This document shows, one piece after another, positions 15,211-23,394 of a DNA stretch of 64,000 bases. The notes under the pieces were generated by a model, which was not told the origin of the DNA, did not search any database, and was given only the letters and a program-made list of their open reading frames with translations. Where the stretch lies: positions 1 through 64,000 of the forward strand of contig NZ_JANAVF010000012.1 in NCBI RefSeq assembly GCF_024213195.1, written 5' to 3'. Position numbers and translations under genes: made by a program. Origin of the DNA: Streptomyces sp. TBY4. GTDB taxonomy: Bacteria; Actinomycetota; Actinomycetes; Streptomycetales; Streptomycetaceae. Position 1 is the first letter of the stretch, and each line of letters starts with the position of its first letter.

Positions 15211-17031
15211 CTACCGCGGCAGGTGCTTCAGCGCGAAGTCGATCTCCATCCGGACCTGCTTGATCCGCTCCTCCACCACGAGCGAGCCGTGCCCGGCGTC
15301 GTAGCGGTACACCTCGTGCTCCGCGCCGCGCGCCGCCAGCCGGTCCACGTAGTTCTCGATCTGCTTGATGGGGCAGCGCGGGTCGTTGAGGCCCGCCGCG
15401 ATGTGGACCGGCGCCTTCACCGCGTCCACGTACGTCAGCGGCGAGGAGGCCTCGAAGCGCTCCGGGACCTCCTCCGGGGTACCGCCGAAGAGGGTGCGGT
15501 CCAGGGACTTCAGCGCCTCCATCTCGTCGTGGTATGCCGTCACGTAGTCGGCGACCGGTACGGCGGCCAGTCCCACCGCCCAGGCGTCCGGGTTCATGCC
15601 GAGGCCCAGCAGGGTCAGGTAGCCGCCCCAGGAGCCGCCGGACAGCACCAGGCGCGCCGGGTCCGCGAGCCCGGAGGCCACCGCCCAGTCCCGTACGGCG
15701 TCGATGTCCTCCAGCTCGATCAGGCCGACCCGGTGCTTGAGGGCGTCGGTCCACTCGCGTCCGTAGCCGGTCGAACCGCGGTAGTTGACCCGGACCACCG
15801 CGAAACCGTGGTCGAGCCAGGCCGCCGGGGTCGCGGCGAAGGCGTCGCTGTCGTGCCAGGTGGGCCCGCCGTGGATCTCGAAGACGGTGGGGAAGGGGCC
15901 CTCGCCGTGGCCGGCGGGACGCTGCGCGAGGGCGTGGATCCGCCCGCCGGGGCCCTCGACCCACACGTCCTCCACCGGTACGGAGCCCGGCGGCCGGAAA
16001 CCGGGCGGGTCGAGCACGACCCCGCCCGAGGTCGACCTGATGACGGAGGGCTCGGCCGCGGAGGACCACTGGTACTCCACCGACCCGTCGGGCCGGGCCG
16101 TCGCACCCGACACGGTCCCCGGCGGGGTGTCCAGCCGTACGAGCTCCCGTGCGGCCAGGTCGTAGCGGAAGAGCTCGCTGCGCGCCTCGTAGCCGTGCTC
16201 GATCAGCAGCGCGGACCCGTCGGGGTACCACTCGGCGCCGACGTCGCCCGGCAGGTCGACGGCCAGCCCCTCCTCGGTGCCCGAGGCCACGTCCCACACC
16301 ATCGGCTCCCACCGGCCGCGCCGCTGGTGGCCGACGAGCAGCCGGGTGTCCCCCGCGACGGGCGCGAAGCCGAGCACCATGAGGCCCAGCTCCTCGGTGC
16401 CGCCCGCGGAGTCGTCCAGCTCGGCGACGGTGGCGCCGTCCAGGGTGATCACGCGCAGGGCCGAGTGCATCGCGTCGCCGTGCTCGGTGTGCTCGACGGC
16501 GAGCAGGGTCCCGTCCCGGGACAGGTCGCCGACGCCCGCCGACTCGCGGTGCCGGTAGACGACGACCGGCTCCGTCCCGTCGGGCCGGACCACGTGGATG
16601 GTGGTCCCGTCCTCGTCGGTGGAGCGCCCCACGACGGCCGTCCCGTCCCGCCCGATGGCCAGCCCGGCGGGGTACGAGGCCTCCAGCCCGGGGGTGGCCG
16701 GCTCGTCGGGGCCGCCCGCGAAGGGCTGGCGGACCCAGGTGCCGAACTCGTCGCCGTCGGTGTCGGAGAACCACCAGAGCCACTCGCCGTCGGGGGAGAG
16801 GGTGCCGTCGGTGGTCCCGTTGGGCCGGTCCGTGGCCTGCCGCTGGGCGCCGGTGGCCCGGTCCCAGGCGTACAGCTCGTAGGTCCCGGTGGCGTTGGAG
16901 ACGAAGAGCGAGCGGTCGGGCGCGTCCTCGGCCCAGTCGGGCAGTCCCACGCGCGGGGCCCGGAAGCGCTTCTCCCAGTCGGGCACGGGGGCGTCGTCGA
17001 TGCGGGTCGTGTCGGCGGTGGCGTCAGTCAT
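15211..17031 (-). CDS. S9 (prolyl oligopeptidase) family serine peptidase
   Basis: This protein of about 606 residues has an N-terminal beta-propeller (repeats such as LSPDGEWLWWFSDTDGDEFG) and a C-terminal alpha/beta-hydrolase. The propeller limits access to small peptides in this family. The catalytic residues are visible: Ser in LSGGSWGGYLTLLG, Asp in AAGLNDPRCPIKQ, and His in YDAGHGSLVVEERIK. The substrate-pocket region VNYRGSTGYGREW is typical of the acyl-aminoacyl or dipeptidyl peptidase branch. There is no signal peptide, so it is cytosolic. ATG 17031 is chosen; ATG 17040 in frame is also possible. Confidence 0.92.
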   Translation of the reverse strand: MTDATADTTRIDDAPVPDWEKRFRAPRVGLPDWAEDAPDRSLFVSNATGTYELYAWDRATGAQRQATDRPNGTTDGTLSPDGEWLWWFSDTDGDEFGTWVRQPFAGGPDEPATPGLEASYPAGLAIGRDGTAVVGRSTDEDGTTIHVVRPDGTEPVVVYRHRESAGVGDLSRDGTLLAVEHTEHGDAMHSALRVITLDGATVAELDDSAGGTEELGLMVLGFAPVAGDTRLLVGHQRRGRWEPMVWDVASGTEEGLAVDLPGDVGAEWYPDGSALLIEHGYEARSELFRYDLAARELVRLDTPPGTVSGATARPDGSVEYQWSSAAEPSVIRSTSGGVVLDPPGFRPPGSVPVEDVWVEGPGGRIHALAQRPAGHGEGPFPTVFEIHGGPTWHDSDAFAATPAAWLDHGFAVVRVNYRGSTGYGREWTDALKHRVGLIELEDIDAVRDWAVASGLADPARLVLSGGSWGGYLTLLGLGMNPDAWAVGLAAVPVADYVTAYHDEMEALKSLDRTLFGGTPEEVPERFEASSPLTYVDAVKAPVHIAAGLNDPRCPIKQIENYVDRLAARGAEHEVYRYDAGHGSLVVEERIKQVRMEIDFALKHLPR

Positions 17032-17152
17032 GCACCCCATGTAACCGGATCGGCCGCGGCCCGTCCCCCGAGATGCCGACGGGGCCGAACGGGCGCAGGG
17101 TGGTGTGCGTACGCGGTCCCGCGTACGAGGACGTGCAGAAGGAGTGGCGGTC

Positions 17153-17320
17153 ATGGCGAAGAAGGCGCGTACCGGCAAGCCGGAACACCACGATTCGGAG
17201 CGTGCGATGGCGAAGAACACCGCGGCCGAGGCGCGCGCCAAGGCCGCCGTCCGCGATGTGCAGTCGGTCGCGGCGAAGACCCGGGGCATGCAGCAGAAGG
17301 CCCAGGCCAAGCGGGGTTGA
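17153..17320 (+). CDS. Small basic hypothetical protein (55 aa)
   Basis: This Lys/Ala-rich protein of 55 residues starts MAKKARTGKPEHHDSERAMA and has a predicted long helix (EARAKAAVRDVQSVAAKTRG). AAGGAG sits 8 bases before the ATG, a strong ribosome site. The gene is 16 bases upstream of codA on the same strand, so the pair may be co-transcribed. I recognise no family. The charge suggests nucleic-acid or ribosome association, which is a guess. Confidence 0.6.
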   Translation: MAKKARTGKPEHHDSERAMAKNTAAEARAKAAVRDVQSVAAKTRGMQQKAQAKRG

Positions 17321-17336
17321 GCCGTAGGCTGGCGCC

Positions 17337-18644
17337 ATGCGGATGATCGTCCGGGGCGCCCGGCTGCTGCACAGCGAAGGCCTGCACGACGTCGAGGTCG
17401 CGGAGGACGGGCGGATCGCGCGCGTGCTCCCGTACGACGACCAGAAGGAGCCCCCGGCGACGGGGGTGCTGATCGAGGCGCACGGCGGGCTGCTCAGCGC
17501 ACCCTTCGTCGAGCCGCACATCCACCTCGACACGGCCCTGACGGCCGGAGACCCGCGACCCAACGTCTCCGGGACCCTCTGGGAGGGCATCGCCTGCTGG
17601 AGCGAGCGCAAGAAGACCCTGACCCGCGAGGACGTGATCGCGCGGGCCACCGAGGTGCTCCGCTGGCAGGCCGCGCAGGGCGTGCTGCACGTGCGCACCC
17701 ACTGCGACGTCACCGACCCGGAGCTGACCGCTCTCGACGCGCTGCTGGAGGTGCGCGACCGGGTCAGGGAGGTCATGACCCTGCAGATCGTCGCCTTCCC
17801 GCAGGAGGGCATCGTCTCCTTCCCCGGCGGCGAGAAGCTGCTGCGCGAGGCGGTCCGGCGCGGGGCCGACGTGGTCGGGGCGATCCCGCACTTCGAGGAC
17901 ACCCGCGAGGACGGGGTGGCCTCGCTGGCCGTCGCCTTCCGGCTGGCCGAGGAGCAGGGGCTGCGCGTGGACGCGCACTGCGACGAGATCGACGACGAGC
18001 AGTCCCGTTTCGTGGAGGTGCTGGCCGCGCACGCCCTGCGCTCGGGGCTGCGCGGGCACGTCACGGCCTCGCACACGACGGCGATGGGCTCCTACGGCGG
18101 CGCCTACAGCTTCAAACTCCAGCGCCTGCTGTCGCGTTCCGGGATCAACCTCGTCTCGAACCCCTTCGCCAACCTCAACCTCCAGGGCCGCTTCGACGCC
18201 TACCCCAAGCGCCGCGGCCTCACCCAGGTCAAGGAGATGCTGGCGGCCGGGGTCAACGTGGCCTTCGGCCACGACGACGTGATGGACCCCTGGAACGCGC
18301 TCGGCACCGGCAACCCGCTGCAGACCGCCCTCGTCGGGATCTACGCCGCCCAGCTCACCGGAGCGGACGAGATCCCGGTGGCCTTCGAGATGGTGACCGA
18401 GCGCGCGGCGCGCGTCCTCGGGCTCTCGCCCTCGGAGTACGGGGTCCGCCAGGGCAATTGGGCCTCCTTCGTGCTGCTGCCGGCCGAATCGCCCACCGAG
18501 GCCGTCCGCCGCCAGGTCCGCCCCCGCTACGTGGTCTCGCGCGGCACCGTCCTCGCCGAGACCCCGGCGGCTCCGCCCCGCCTGCTGGCCTGGCCGGGGG
18601 AGGAGGGCCCCTCGGAGGTGGACTTCCGGCCCCGCCTACGCTGA
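17337..18644 (+). CDS. codA: Cytosine deaminase
   Basis: This 435-residue amidohydrolase closely matches the E. coli CodA pattern. Metal ligands are in PHIHLDTAL, and the substrate region is HCDEIDDEQSRF. SHTTAMGSYGGAY follows, as do NLQGRFDAYPKRRGLTQVKE and GHDDVMDPWNALGTGNP, which carries the catalytic Asp. CodA converts cytosine to uracil and ammonia for pyrimidine salvage; related enzymes act on isocytosine or creatinine. No codB permease is adjacent. The ATG at 17337 fits the family start (an N-terminal beta strand, MIVRGARLL), though its ribosome site is weak, consistent with coupling to the small ORF upstream. Confidence 0.92.
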   Translation: MRMIVRGARLLHSEGLHDVEVAEDGRIARVLPYDDQKEPPATGVLIEAHGGLLSAPFVEPHIHLDTALTAGDPRPNVSGTLWEGIACWSERKKTLTREDVIARATEVLRWQAAQGVLHVRTHCDVTDPELTALDALLEVRDRVREVMTLQIVAFPQEGIVSFPGGEKLLREAVRRGADVVGAIPHFEDTREDGVASLAVAFRLAEEQGLRVDAHCDEIDDEQSRFVEVLAAHALRSGLRGHVTASHTTAMGSYGGAYSFKLQRLLSRSGINLVSNPFANLNLQGRFDAYPKRRGLTQVKEMLAAGVNVAFGHDDVMDPWNALGTGNPLQTALVGIYAAQLTGADEIPVAFEMVTERAARVLGLSPSEYGVRQGNWASFVLLPAESPTEAVRRQVRPRYVVSRGTVLAETPAAPPRLLAWPGEEGPSEVDFRPRLR

Positions 18645-18650
18645 CCTGCC

Positions 18651-19250
18651 ATGACCTTTGTGACATGGACTCTTGACACTCCGTCCGGCCGGGCCGCACT
18701 GGAGATCGCCACCGAGTACACGGACGCGGCGCTGCTGAACCACTCCGTCCGGTCGTACGCCTTCGGCGCCGAGTACGCGGACCGGCACGGGCTCTCGTAC
18801 GACCGCGAGCTCTTCTACGTCAGCGCGCTCCTGCACGACCTCGGGCTGACCGTGCCCTTCGACAGCCACACGCTGCCCTTCGAGGAGGCCGGCGGCCACG
18901 TCGCGCGGGTGCTGACGGCGGGGCTGGGCTGGCCCCGGGCGCGGCGGGCGCGGGCCGCGGAGATCATCGTGCGGCACATGCGCGAGGACGTCACGGCCGC
19001 CGAGGACGTGGAGAGCCACCTGCTCCAGATCGGTACCACCGCGGACGTCTCCGGGGTCGGCGTCGGCGACGCCGACCCCGTCTTCACTGCCGCGCTGCTC
19101 ACGGAGTACCCGCGCCTCGGCTTCGGCGACGCCTTCTTCGCGCTGGTCGGCGACCAAGCCGCGCGCAAGCCGCAGTGCGCGGCGGCGGCCTACGTGGCGA
19201 GCGGCGCGAAGGAGCGCATCGCGGCGAACCCGCTCGACCGGCGGGGCTAG
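18651..19250 (+). CDS. HD-domain protein
   Basis: This 199-residue protein belongs to the HD hydrolase superfamily, closest by eye to cyanamide hydratase-like or unassigned HD proteins. The metal-binding pattern is HSVRSYAFG near residue 24, then SALLHDLGLT near 57 (the HD pair), and a later His in IIVRHMREDV. It has no partner domains or signal peptide. It starts 6 bases after codA stops, so both are in one transcript, and a role in nucleobase or cyanamide/urea-type metabolism is possible. The substrate is not known. Confidence 0.82.
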   Translation: MTFVTWTLDTPSGRAALEIATEYTDAALLNHSVRSYAFGAEYADRHGLSYDRELFYVSALLHDLGLTVPFDSHTLPFEEAGGHVARVLTAGLGWPRARRARAAEIIVRHMREDVTAAEDVESHLLQIGTTADVSGVGVGDADPVFTAALLTEYPRLGFGDAFFALVGDQAARKPQCAAAAYVASGAKERIAANPLDRRG

Positions 19251-19268
19251 GCCGTCGATCCGGTCGAT

Positions 19269-19715
19269 CTAGAAGAGCCCCAGCATGTTGTCCAGGGACC
19301 AGACCTGCCAGCCCATTGCGAAGAAGGCGACCCCGGAGATCAGGGCCATCATCAGGTTCTGCCCCTGCTCGCCCCAGTCGTGGATCATCAGGATCAGGTA
19401 GACCAGGTTGAGCAGCAGTCCGGCGAGCAGGGCTATCGGGGTCAGGAACCCGACGATGAGGCCGAGGCCCAGGGCCAGTTCGGCGTAGGCGACGAGGTAG
19501 GCCATGAAGCGCGGGTAGGGCTTCACGACGATGTCGAAGCCGCGCGTGACGAACCCCCAGCGGTGCTTCTCGGCCACGCCGGCCGCCCAGCGGATGCCGC
19601 CTCCGCCGAACCAGTCCTTCTTGTCCTTGTGCCGCCAGCTCTCCAGCCACCACAGCCCGAGCCCGATCCGCAGAACGGCGACCCATTCGGGTCCGCCGAG
19701 CCAGATGGTCTGCAT
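19269..19715 (-). CDS. DoxX family membrane protein
   Basis: This 148-residue protein has four hydrophobic helices in the DoxX/DoxD arrangement: WVAVLRIGLGLWWLESW, then FMAYLVAYAELALGLGLIVG, PIALLAGLLLNLVYLILM, and a C-terminal helix. DoxX proteins are quinone-linked or redox-partner membrane subunits, some tied to sulfur oxidation or thiol stress. The neighbouring upstream gene on this strand is a sulfite-oxidase-fold enzyme, which makes a redox link attractive but unproved. A palindrome at 19749-19763 suggests its own regulated promoter. Confidence 0.82.
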   Translation of the reverse strand: MQTIWLGGPEWVAVLRIGLGLWWLESWRHKDKKDWFGGGGIRWAAGVAEKHRWGFVTRGFDIVVKPYPRFMAYLVAYAELALGLGLIVGFLTPIALLAGLLLNLVYLILMIHDWGEQGQNLMMALISGVAFFAMGWQVWSLDNMLGLF

Positions 19716-19748
19716 CCTCGGTTCCTTCCCTCGTTCCCTCGCGATGAT

Positions 19749-19763
19749 CTGACGATGTGTCAG
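19749..19763. promoter_or_regulatory. Palindrome upstream of the doxX-like gene
   Basis: CTGACGATGTGTCAG has 5-base arms (CTGAC/GTCAG) and lies 34 bases before the start codon, between the two redox genes. A repressor site is plausible; the regulator is unknown. Confidence 0.4.
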
Positions 19764-19812
19764 TTTCGAGGGAAGGGGAGGGCTGTGGCAAGGGGTTGGC
19801 CGAGGAGAGGGC

Positions 19813-20937
19813 TCAGCGGGGGATGACGGAGACGGCCTGGGCCTGGACCTGGTTGTTGCCGAAGCCCCCGCGGTTCCACGGCTGCCGGAGCGGCTGCGTG
19901 CGCCCCGAGGCGTCGGTGGCGCGGACCAGCAGGGTGTGGCTGCCCGGGGCCGCCGTCCAGTCGAGGTGCCAGCCCTGCCAGGCGTACGGGTGCCCGCCCG
20001 GCGGCCGCACCTCGGCGTCGGCCCAGCTCCCGCCCCCGTCGGTGCTCAACTCCACGCGCACGACCGGCCCGTGGCCCGACCAGGCGCGCCCGGCGAGCCG
20101 TACGGGGCCGGGGCGCAGGACCCGGGTGCGGGACATGAAGTCCGGGAATCCCGGAGGGATCAGCAGGGCGCGCGGGGCGATCAGGGTGACGGGCTCGCCG
20201 GGATCCTCGGGCTCGGCGGGGTCTGCGGTGTGCCGCCTGTACCGGTAGGCCGTGGCCTGCTGGTAGCCGGCGAAGGGTGCGTCGACGAGTTCGATGTCGC
20301 ACAGCCACTTCACGTGGGCCATGCCGTACCAGCCCGGGACGACCAGCCGCAGCGGATGCCCGTGCTGCGGCGGCAGGGGTCCGCCGTTCATCGTGTGGGC
20401 GAGCAGTACGTCCTCGCCGACGGGCAGCGGCAGGCTGCGCCGGTAGTGCTGCTCGACGCCCCGCTCCACCCCGTGGTCGGCGCCCGTGAACACCGCCTCC
20501 ACGGCCTCCGGGGCCACCCCGGCCTCCGCGAGGACCGCGCGCAGCGGCACCCCCGTCCAGTCGGCCGTCCCCACCGCTTCCACCAGCCAGGGCTGGCTGA
20601 CCGGCCGCGGGGACAGCCGGGCCCGCCCGTTGCCGGCGCACTCCATCGTGACCCGGCGGGTGACGGAGGGCAGGGCCCGGAGTTCGTGCAGCCCGAGCTC
20701 CAGGGGGGTGCGGAGGCGGCCGCGGACGGTGAGCCGCCAGGTGCTGCTGTCCGTGTCCGGGATGTCGTAGTGCACGAGGACGTAGTGCAGCCCGGCCGGC
20801 GTGACCTCGTACCGCATGGCCTCCAGCGGGAGTCCGTGGTTGCGGGCGGCGAGGGCCAGCTCGTCGAGGCCGATGCCCTCCCCGGGGGCGGCGATCCGGC
20901 CCGGGGGGCTGATCCCGGTGAGGGGGCGCTCCTCCAT
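19813..20937 (-). CDS. Sulfite-oxidase-fold molybdopterin enzyme
   Basis: This protein of about 374 residues has the sulfite oxidase family core. The molybdenum-ligating Cys lies in VTMECAGNGRARLSP. Cofactor-binding stretches are WTGVPLRAVL, TGADHGVERG and LRLVVPGWYGMAHVKWL. A C-terminal Mo-co dimerisation domain (VRVELSTDGGGSWADAEV) follows. No Tat signal or heme domain is present, so it is soluble and probably cytosolic, unlike SorA. ATG 20937 (MEERPLTG) is chosen because upstream in-frame codons overlap the divergent gene. Electron acceptor and substrate (sulfite or another oxo-transfer substrate) are not known. The DoxX-like gene follows. Confidence 0.87.
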   Translation of the reverse strand: MEERPLTGISPPGRIAAPGEGIGLDELALAARNHGLPLEAMRYEVTPAGLHYVLVHYDIPDTDSSTWRLTVRGRLRTPLELGLHELRALPSVTRRVTMECAGNGRARLSPRPVSQPWLVEAVGTADWTGVPLRAVLAEAGVAPEAVEAVFTGADHGVERGVEQHYRRSLPLPVGEDVLLAHTMNGGPLPPQHGHPLRLVVPGWYGMAHVKWLCDIELVDAPFAGYQQATAYRYRRHTADPAEPEDPGEPVTLIAPRALLIPPGFPDFMSRTRVLRPGPVRLAGRAWSGHGPVVRVELSTDGGGSWADAEVRPPGGHPYAWQGWHLDWTAAPGSHTLLVRATDASGRTQPLRQPWNRGGFGNNQVQAQAVSVIPR

Positions 20938-21039
20938 GGGGTCATGGTCCCGCTGTGGAGGTGGACCGGCTACTCCGCGTGCGGATCGCTCAATCGGACG
21001 GTATGAATTGATCTGTCCCTTATGTGATCGGAGTGACGC

Positions 21040-21429
21040 GTGGACGACTATCCACTGCTCAACCTGTTCTGGACCATGCTGTGGCTCTTCCTGTGGGTCA
21101 TGTGGTTCTTCCTGCTGTTCAAGGTGATCACTGACATCTTCAGGGACCACGAGCTGCACGGCTGGGGCAAGGCGGGCTGGCTGATCCTGGTCCTCCTGCT
21201 GCCGTACCTCGGCGTCCTCATCTACCTGATCGTCCGCGGCAAGGGCATGAGCCTGCGCGACGTGAAGCAGGCGAAGGAGAACGAGAAGGCCTTCCAGGAC
21301 TACGTCCAGAAGGCCGCGGGCCCCCGCAGCAGTCCGGCGGAGGAACTCGCGAAGCTGTCCTCCCTCAAGGAGCAGGGCCACCTGACCCAGGAGGAGTTCG
21401 ACAAGGCCAAGGAGAAGCTCCTGGCCTGA
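21040..21429 (+). CDS. PLDc_N membrane protein with C-terminal SHOCT motif
   Basis: This 129-residue protein has two hydrophobic helices forming the phospholipase-D-nuclease N-terminal (PLDc_N) module: WTMLWLFLWVMWFFLLFKV, then GWLILVLLLPYLGVLIYLIV. A helical linker follows, and the C-terminus is a SHOCT motif (AEELAKLSSLKEQGHLTQEE). SHOCT motifs mediate oligomer formation. No phospholipase catalytic HKD motif exists, so it is a membrane-bound small protein, not an enzyme. GTG 21040 has GGAG nearby. A hairpin at 21454-21491 ends the unit. Confidence 0.82.
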   Translation: MDDYPLLNLFWTMLWLFLWVMWFFLLFKVITDIFRDHELHGWGKAGWLILVLLLPYLGVLIYLIVRGKGMSLRDVKQAKENEKAFQDYVQKAAGPRSSPAEELAKLSSLKEQGHLTQEEFDKAKEKLLA

Positions 21430-21453
21430 GGGACGTACCCCCTTGCCCGTGGA

Positions 21454-21491
21454 ACGGGGGCCCGACCGCGAGAGCGCGGCCGGGCCCCCGT
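21454..21491. terminator. Bidirectional hairpin terminator
   Basis: A long GC-rich stem pairs ACGGGGGCCCGACCGCG with CGCGGCCGGGCCCCCGT around AGAG, with one mismatch. It lies between convergent genes ending at 21429 and 21536. Confidence 0.75.
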
Positions 21492-21535
21492 CCGGGCGTT
21501 CCGGGCCGGGTGGCCGGGTGGCCGGGTGGTGGCGG

Positions 21536-22168
21536 TCAGGCCGCCGCGGGGTCCGTGGCCTCCAGGAGGTCGATCAGGGACGAGCGGGCCCGGGCCACGC
21601 GGGAGCGGACGGTGCCTATCGGGCAGCCGAGCATGAGCGCCGCCTCCGCGTACGGGAGGCCCATGAGCTGGGTGAGGACGAAGACCTCGCGGCGCTCGGC
21701 GGGGATCGCCGCCAGGAGCTCCGCGAGCGCGACGCCGTCCTCGAAGCCGGGTACGCCGCGCGGCTGGCTCTGCTCGGCCGCGGTCTGCCAGTCGTCTCTG
21801 TCGGCGATCCGGGGGCGGGCCGCCTTGTGGCGCAGGCTGTCCACCACGGTGCGCCGCGCGATGGAGAGCAGCCAGGTGCGGGCGGAGGAGCGGCCCTCGA
21901 AGCGGTGGAGGCTGCCGAGGGCGCGCAGGAAGGTCTCCTGGGTCAGGTCCTCGGCGGACTGCGGGTCCGCGCTGAGGTAGGCGACGTAGCGGCGCACGTC
22001 GTGGTGCAGGGCGCGCACGAACTGGTCCACCGCGACGGGGTCGCCGTCACGGGCGGCCAGGGCGAGGAGGGTGACGGCCTCGTCGGGGCCGGCGGTGCGG
22101 CGGGTGGGGGAGCCGGCGGAAACGGGGGCGGGAGCGGTGGTCGGGCGGGTGAGCAGTGCAGTGGTCAT
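21536..22168 (-). CDS. ECF RNA polymerase sigma factor
   Basis: This 210-residue group IV sigma factor has region 2 (VDQFVRALHHDVRRYVAYLS, then SAEDLTQETFLRALGSLHRF) and region 4 (IPAERREVFVLTQLMGLPYA, then GCPIGTVRSRVARARSSLID). The N-terminus is a Thr/Pro-rich tail of ~25 residues. No zinc-type anti-sigma gene follows; its stop faces a terminator. Upstream lie four 9-base tandem repeats (22242-22277) and, on the same strand, a His/Met-rich membrane protein gene that may be functionally linked. Confidence 0.9.
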   Translation of the reverse strand: MTTALLTRPTTAPAPVSAGSPTRRTAGPDEAVTLLALAARDGDPVAVDQFVRALHHDVRRYVAYLSADPQSAEDLTQETFLRALGSLHRFEGRSSARTWLLSIARRTVVDSLRHKAARPRIADRDDWQTAAEQSQPRGVPGFEDGVALAELLAAIPAERREVFVLTQLMGLPYAEAALMLGCPIGTVRSRVARARSSLIDLLEATDPAAA

Positions 22169-22241
22169 CGCCAGGTGTCCTTCTGGGAAACCGGCCGGAT
22201 GCGATGCGGCGGCAGCAGCGGGGCAGGGCTGTGCCCCGGGC

Positions 22242-22277
22242 GACCGAAGTGACCGAAGTGACCGAAGTGACCGGGGT
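22242..22277. repeat. Four tandem copies of GACCGAAGT upstream of the sigma gene
   Basis: Three exact copies of GACCGAAGT and a fourth reading GACCGGGGT lie end to end, 74 bases before the sigma-factor start codon. The 9-base period is close to one DNA turn, so it could be an array of activator or repressor half-sites or a slippage-prone spacer. Confidence 0.85.
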
Positions 22278-22411
22278 GCGCCCGGAGGGTCCGGAGAGCC
22301 GGGAGGGCCCGGAGTGCGCGCATCGAGGGGCCGGTGAACGGGTGGTACGGCCTGCCGGACGGCATGGCCGATGCCCGAGGCGCCGTGGGCGGCGCGTCGG
22401 GGAGCCGGCTG

Positions 22412-23182
22412 TCAGACGACAGCGATCCCGTGAGGTGGACCCCGTGAGGTGAGGGCGTCGGCGAGCAGCAGTCCGCGGGGCGTACGGACCCGGTGGTTCC
22501 GGGGGAGCCGGACGCGGGGGCGGTGCGCGGGCGCGGGGAGGCGGAGGAACAGGCCCAGCGGTACGAGGAGCCGGGCGGCGACGGCGCGCAGGACGCGGAA
22601 GGCGCCGCGTTCGCCGTGCGCGAGCCAGAGCCCGCAGAGCAGGGCGGCCAGGAGGTGGCCCGCGAGCATGCCCGCGGGGGACATGGAGCCCATGGCGTGC
22701 GCGGCGCCCGGCATCGGCATGGGCAGGGGCAGGGTCGATACGAGGGAGGCGGCGTTGTCGGCCGTGCCGTGCAGCCCGTGTGCGCTGTGCGCGCCGGCCA
22801 GTCCGTGGATGTCCTGGACGACGTCCTGGGCGGTGCCCCCGGTTCCGGAGGGGGCGCAGAGCAGGTACTGGACCCAGCGGCGGCCCAGCGAGGCTAAGGA
22901 GGCGCCCGGTTCCTGCGACCGCGCCACCGCGGCCTGGGCGAGCGAGAACCCGCCGTGCAGGGCGGCCTGGACGCCGACGGTGGCGGAGACGACGGCCGTG
23001 AGCCCGCGCTCCCGCCCGGCGAGTAACCAGCCGGTCGCCGAGGTTGCGGCGAACGCCGCGGCCATCCCCCACCAGGGCACGGAGGTGCCCGACATGAGGA
23101 TGTGCCCGAGCGACGAGAGCAGCACGCAGGTGGCCGCGAACATCGCGGCCCGTACGGCTCGGCAACATCGACCGGGTGTCAT
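22412..23182 (-). CDS. His/Met-rich integral membrane protein
   Basis: This protein of about 256 residues is not one I recognise. It starts at ATG 23182 with a positively charged end and a hydrophobic helix (AAMFAATCVLLSSLGHILM), then has at least three more helices, ending with a basic Arg-rich tail. Between helices there is a His-rich loop (GAHSAHGLHG) and a Met/Pro segment (LPLPMPMPGAAHAMG). Such clusters often bind copper or other soft metals, so a metal-related role is a fair guess. It is upstream of and co-oriented with the ECF sigma gene, 243 bases apart. Confidence 0.6.
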   Translation of the reverse strand: MTPGRCCRAVRAAMFAATCVLLSSLGHILMSGTSVPWWGMAAAFAATSATGWLLAGRERGLTAVVSATVGVQAALHGGFSLAQAAVARSQEPGASLASLGRRWVQYLLCAPSGTGGTAQDVVQDIHGLAGAHSAHGLHGTADNAASLVSTLPLPMPMPGAAHAMGSMSPAGMLAGHLLAALLCGLWLAHGERGAFRVLRAVAARLLVPLGLFLRLPAPAHRPRVRLPRNHRVRTPRGLLLADALTSRGPPHGIAVV

Positions 23183-23268
23183 GGCGGTGCCATCGTTGCA
23201 CCGGCCGGGCGGAGGGCGACAGAGGGCATCAGGTTTTCCCCTCGCCGGAAACCGCCCCCCCCGTGTGA

Positions 23269-23284
23269 TGTGGTGCACGCCACA
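23269..23284. promoter_or_regulatory. Candidate Crp-type binding site
   Basis: TGTGGTGCACGCCACA has the 5-6-5 layout of Crp/Fnr boxes (TGTGA-N6-TCACA) and fits GTG-N8-CAC. It lies between the divergent His/Met-rich membrane gene and the MFS transporter, 111 bases before the latter's start. A crp gene is present at 51592-52266. Binding is not shown. Confidence 0.45.
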
Positions 23285-23394
23285 ACAGGCCCTGGGAACC
23301 CGGGCGTTCGCCGGTCCGACTCCTGTCCCGAGCGAAGGCCGACGGTGAGCGCCGAGCGGCGTGCGGTGAGCGGCAGGGACGGGGTGGGGGAGCT

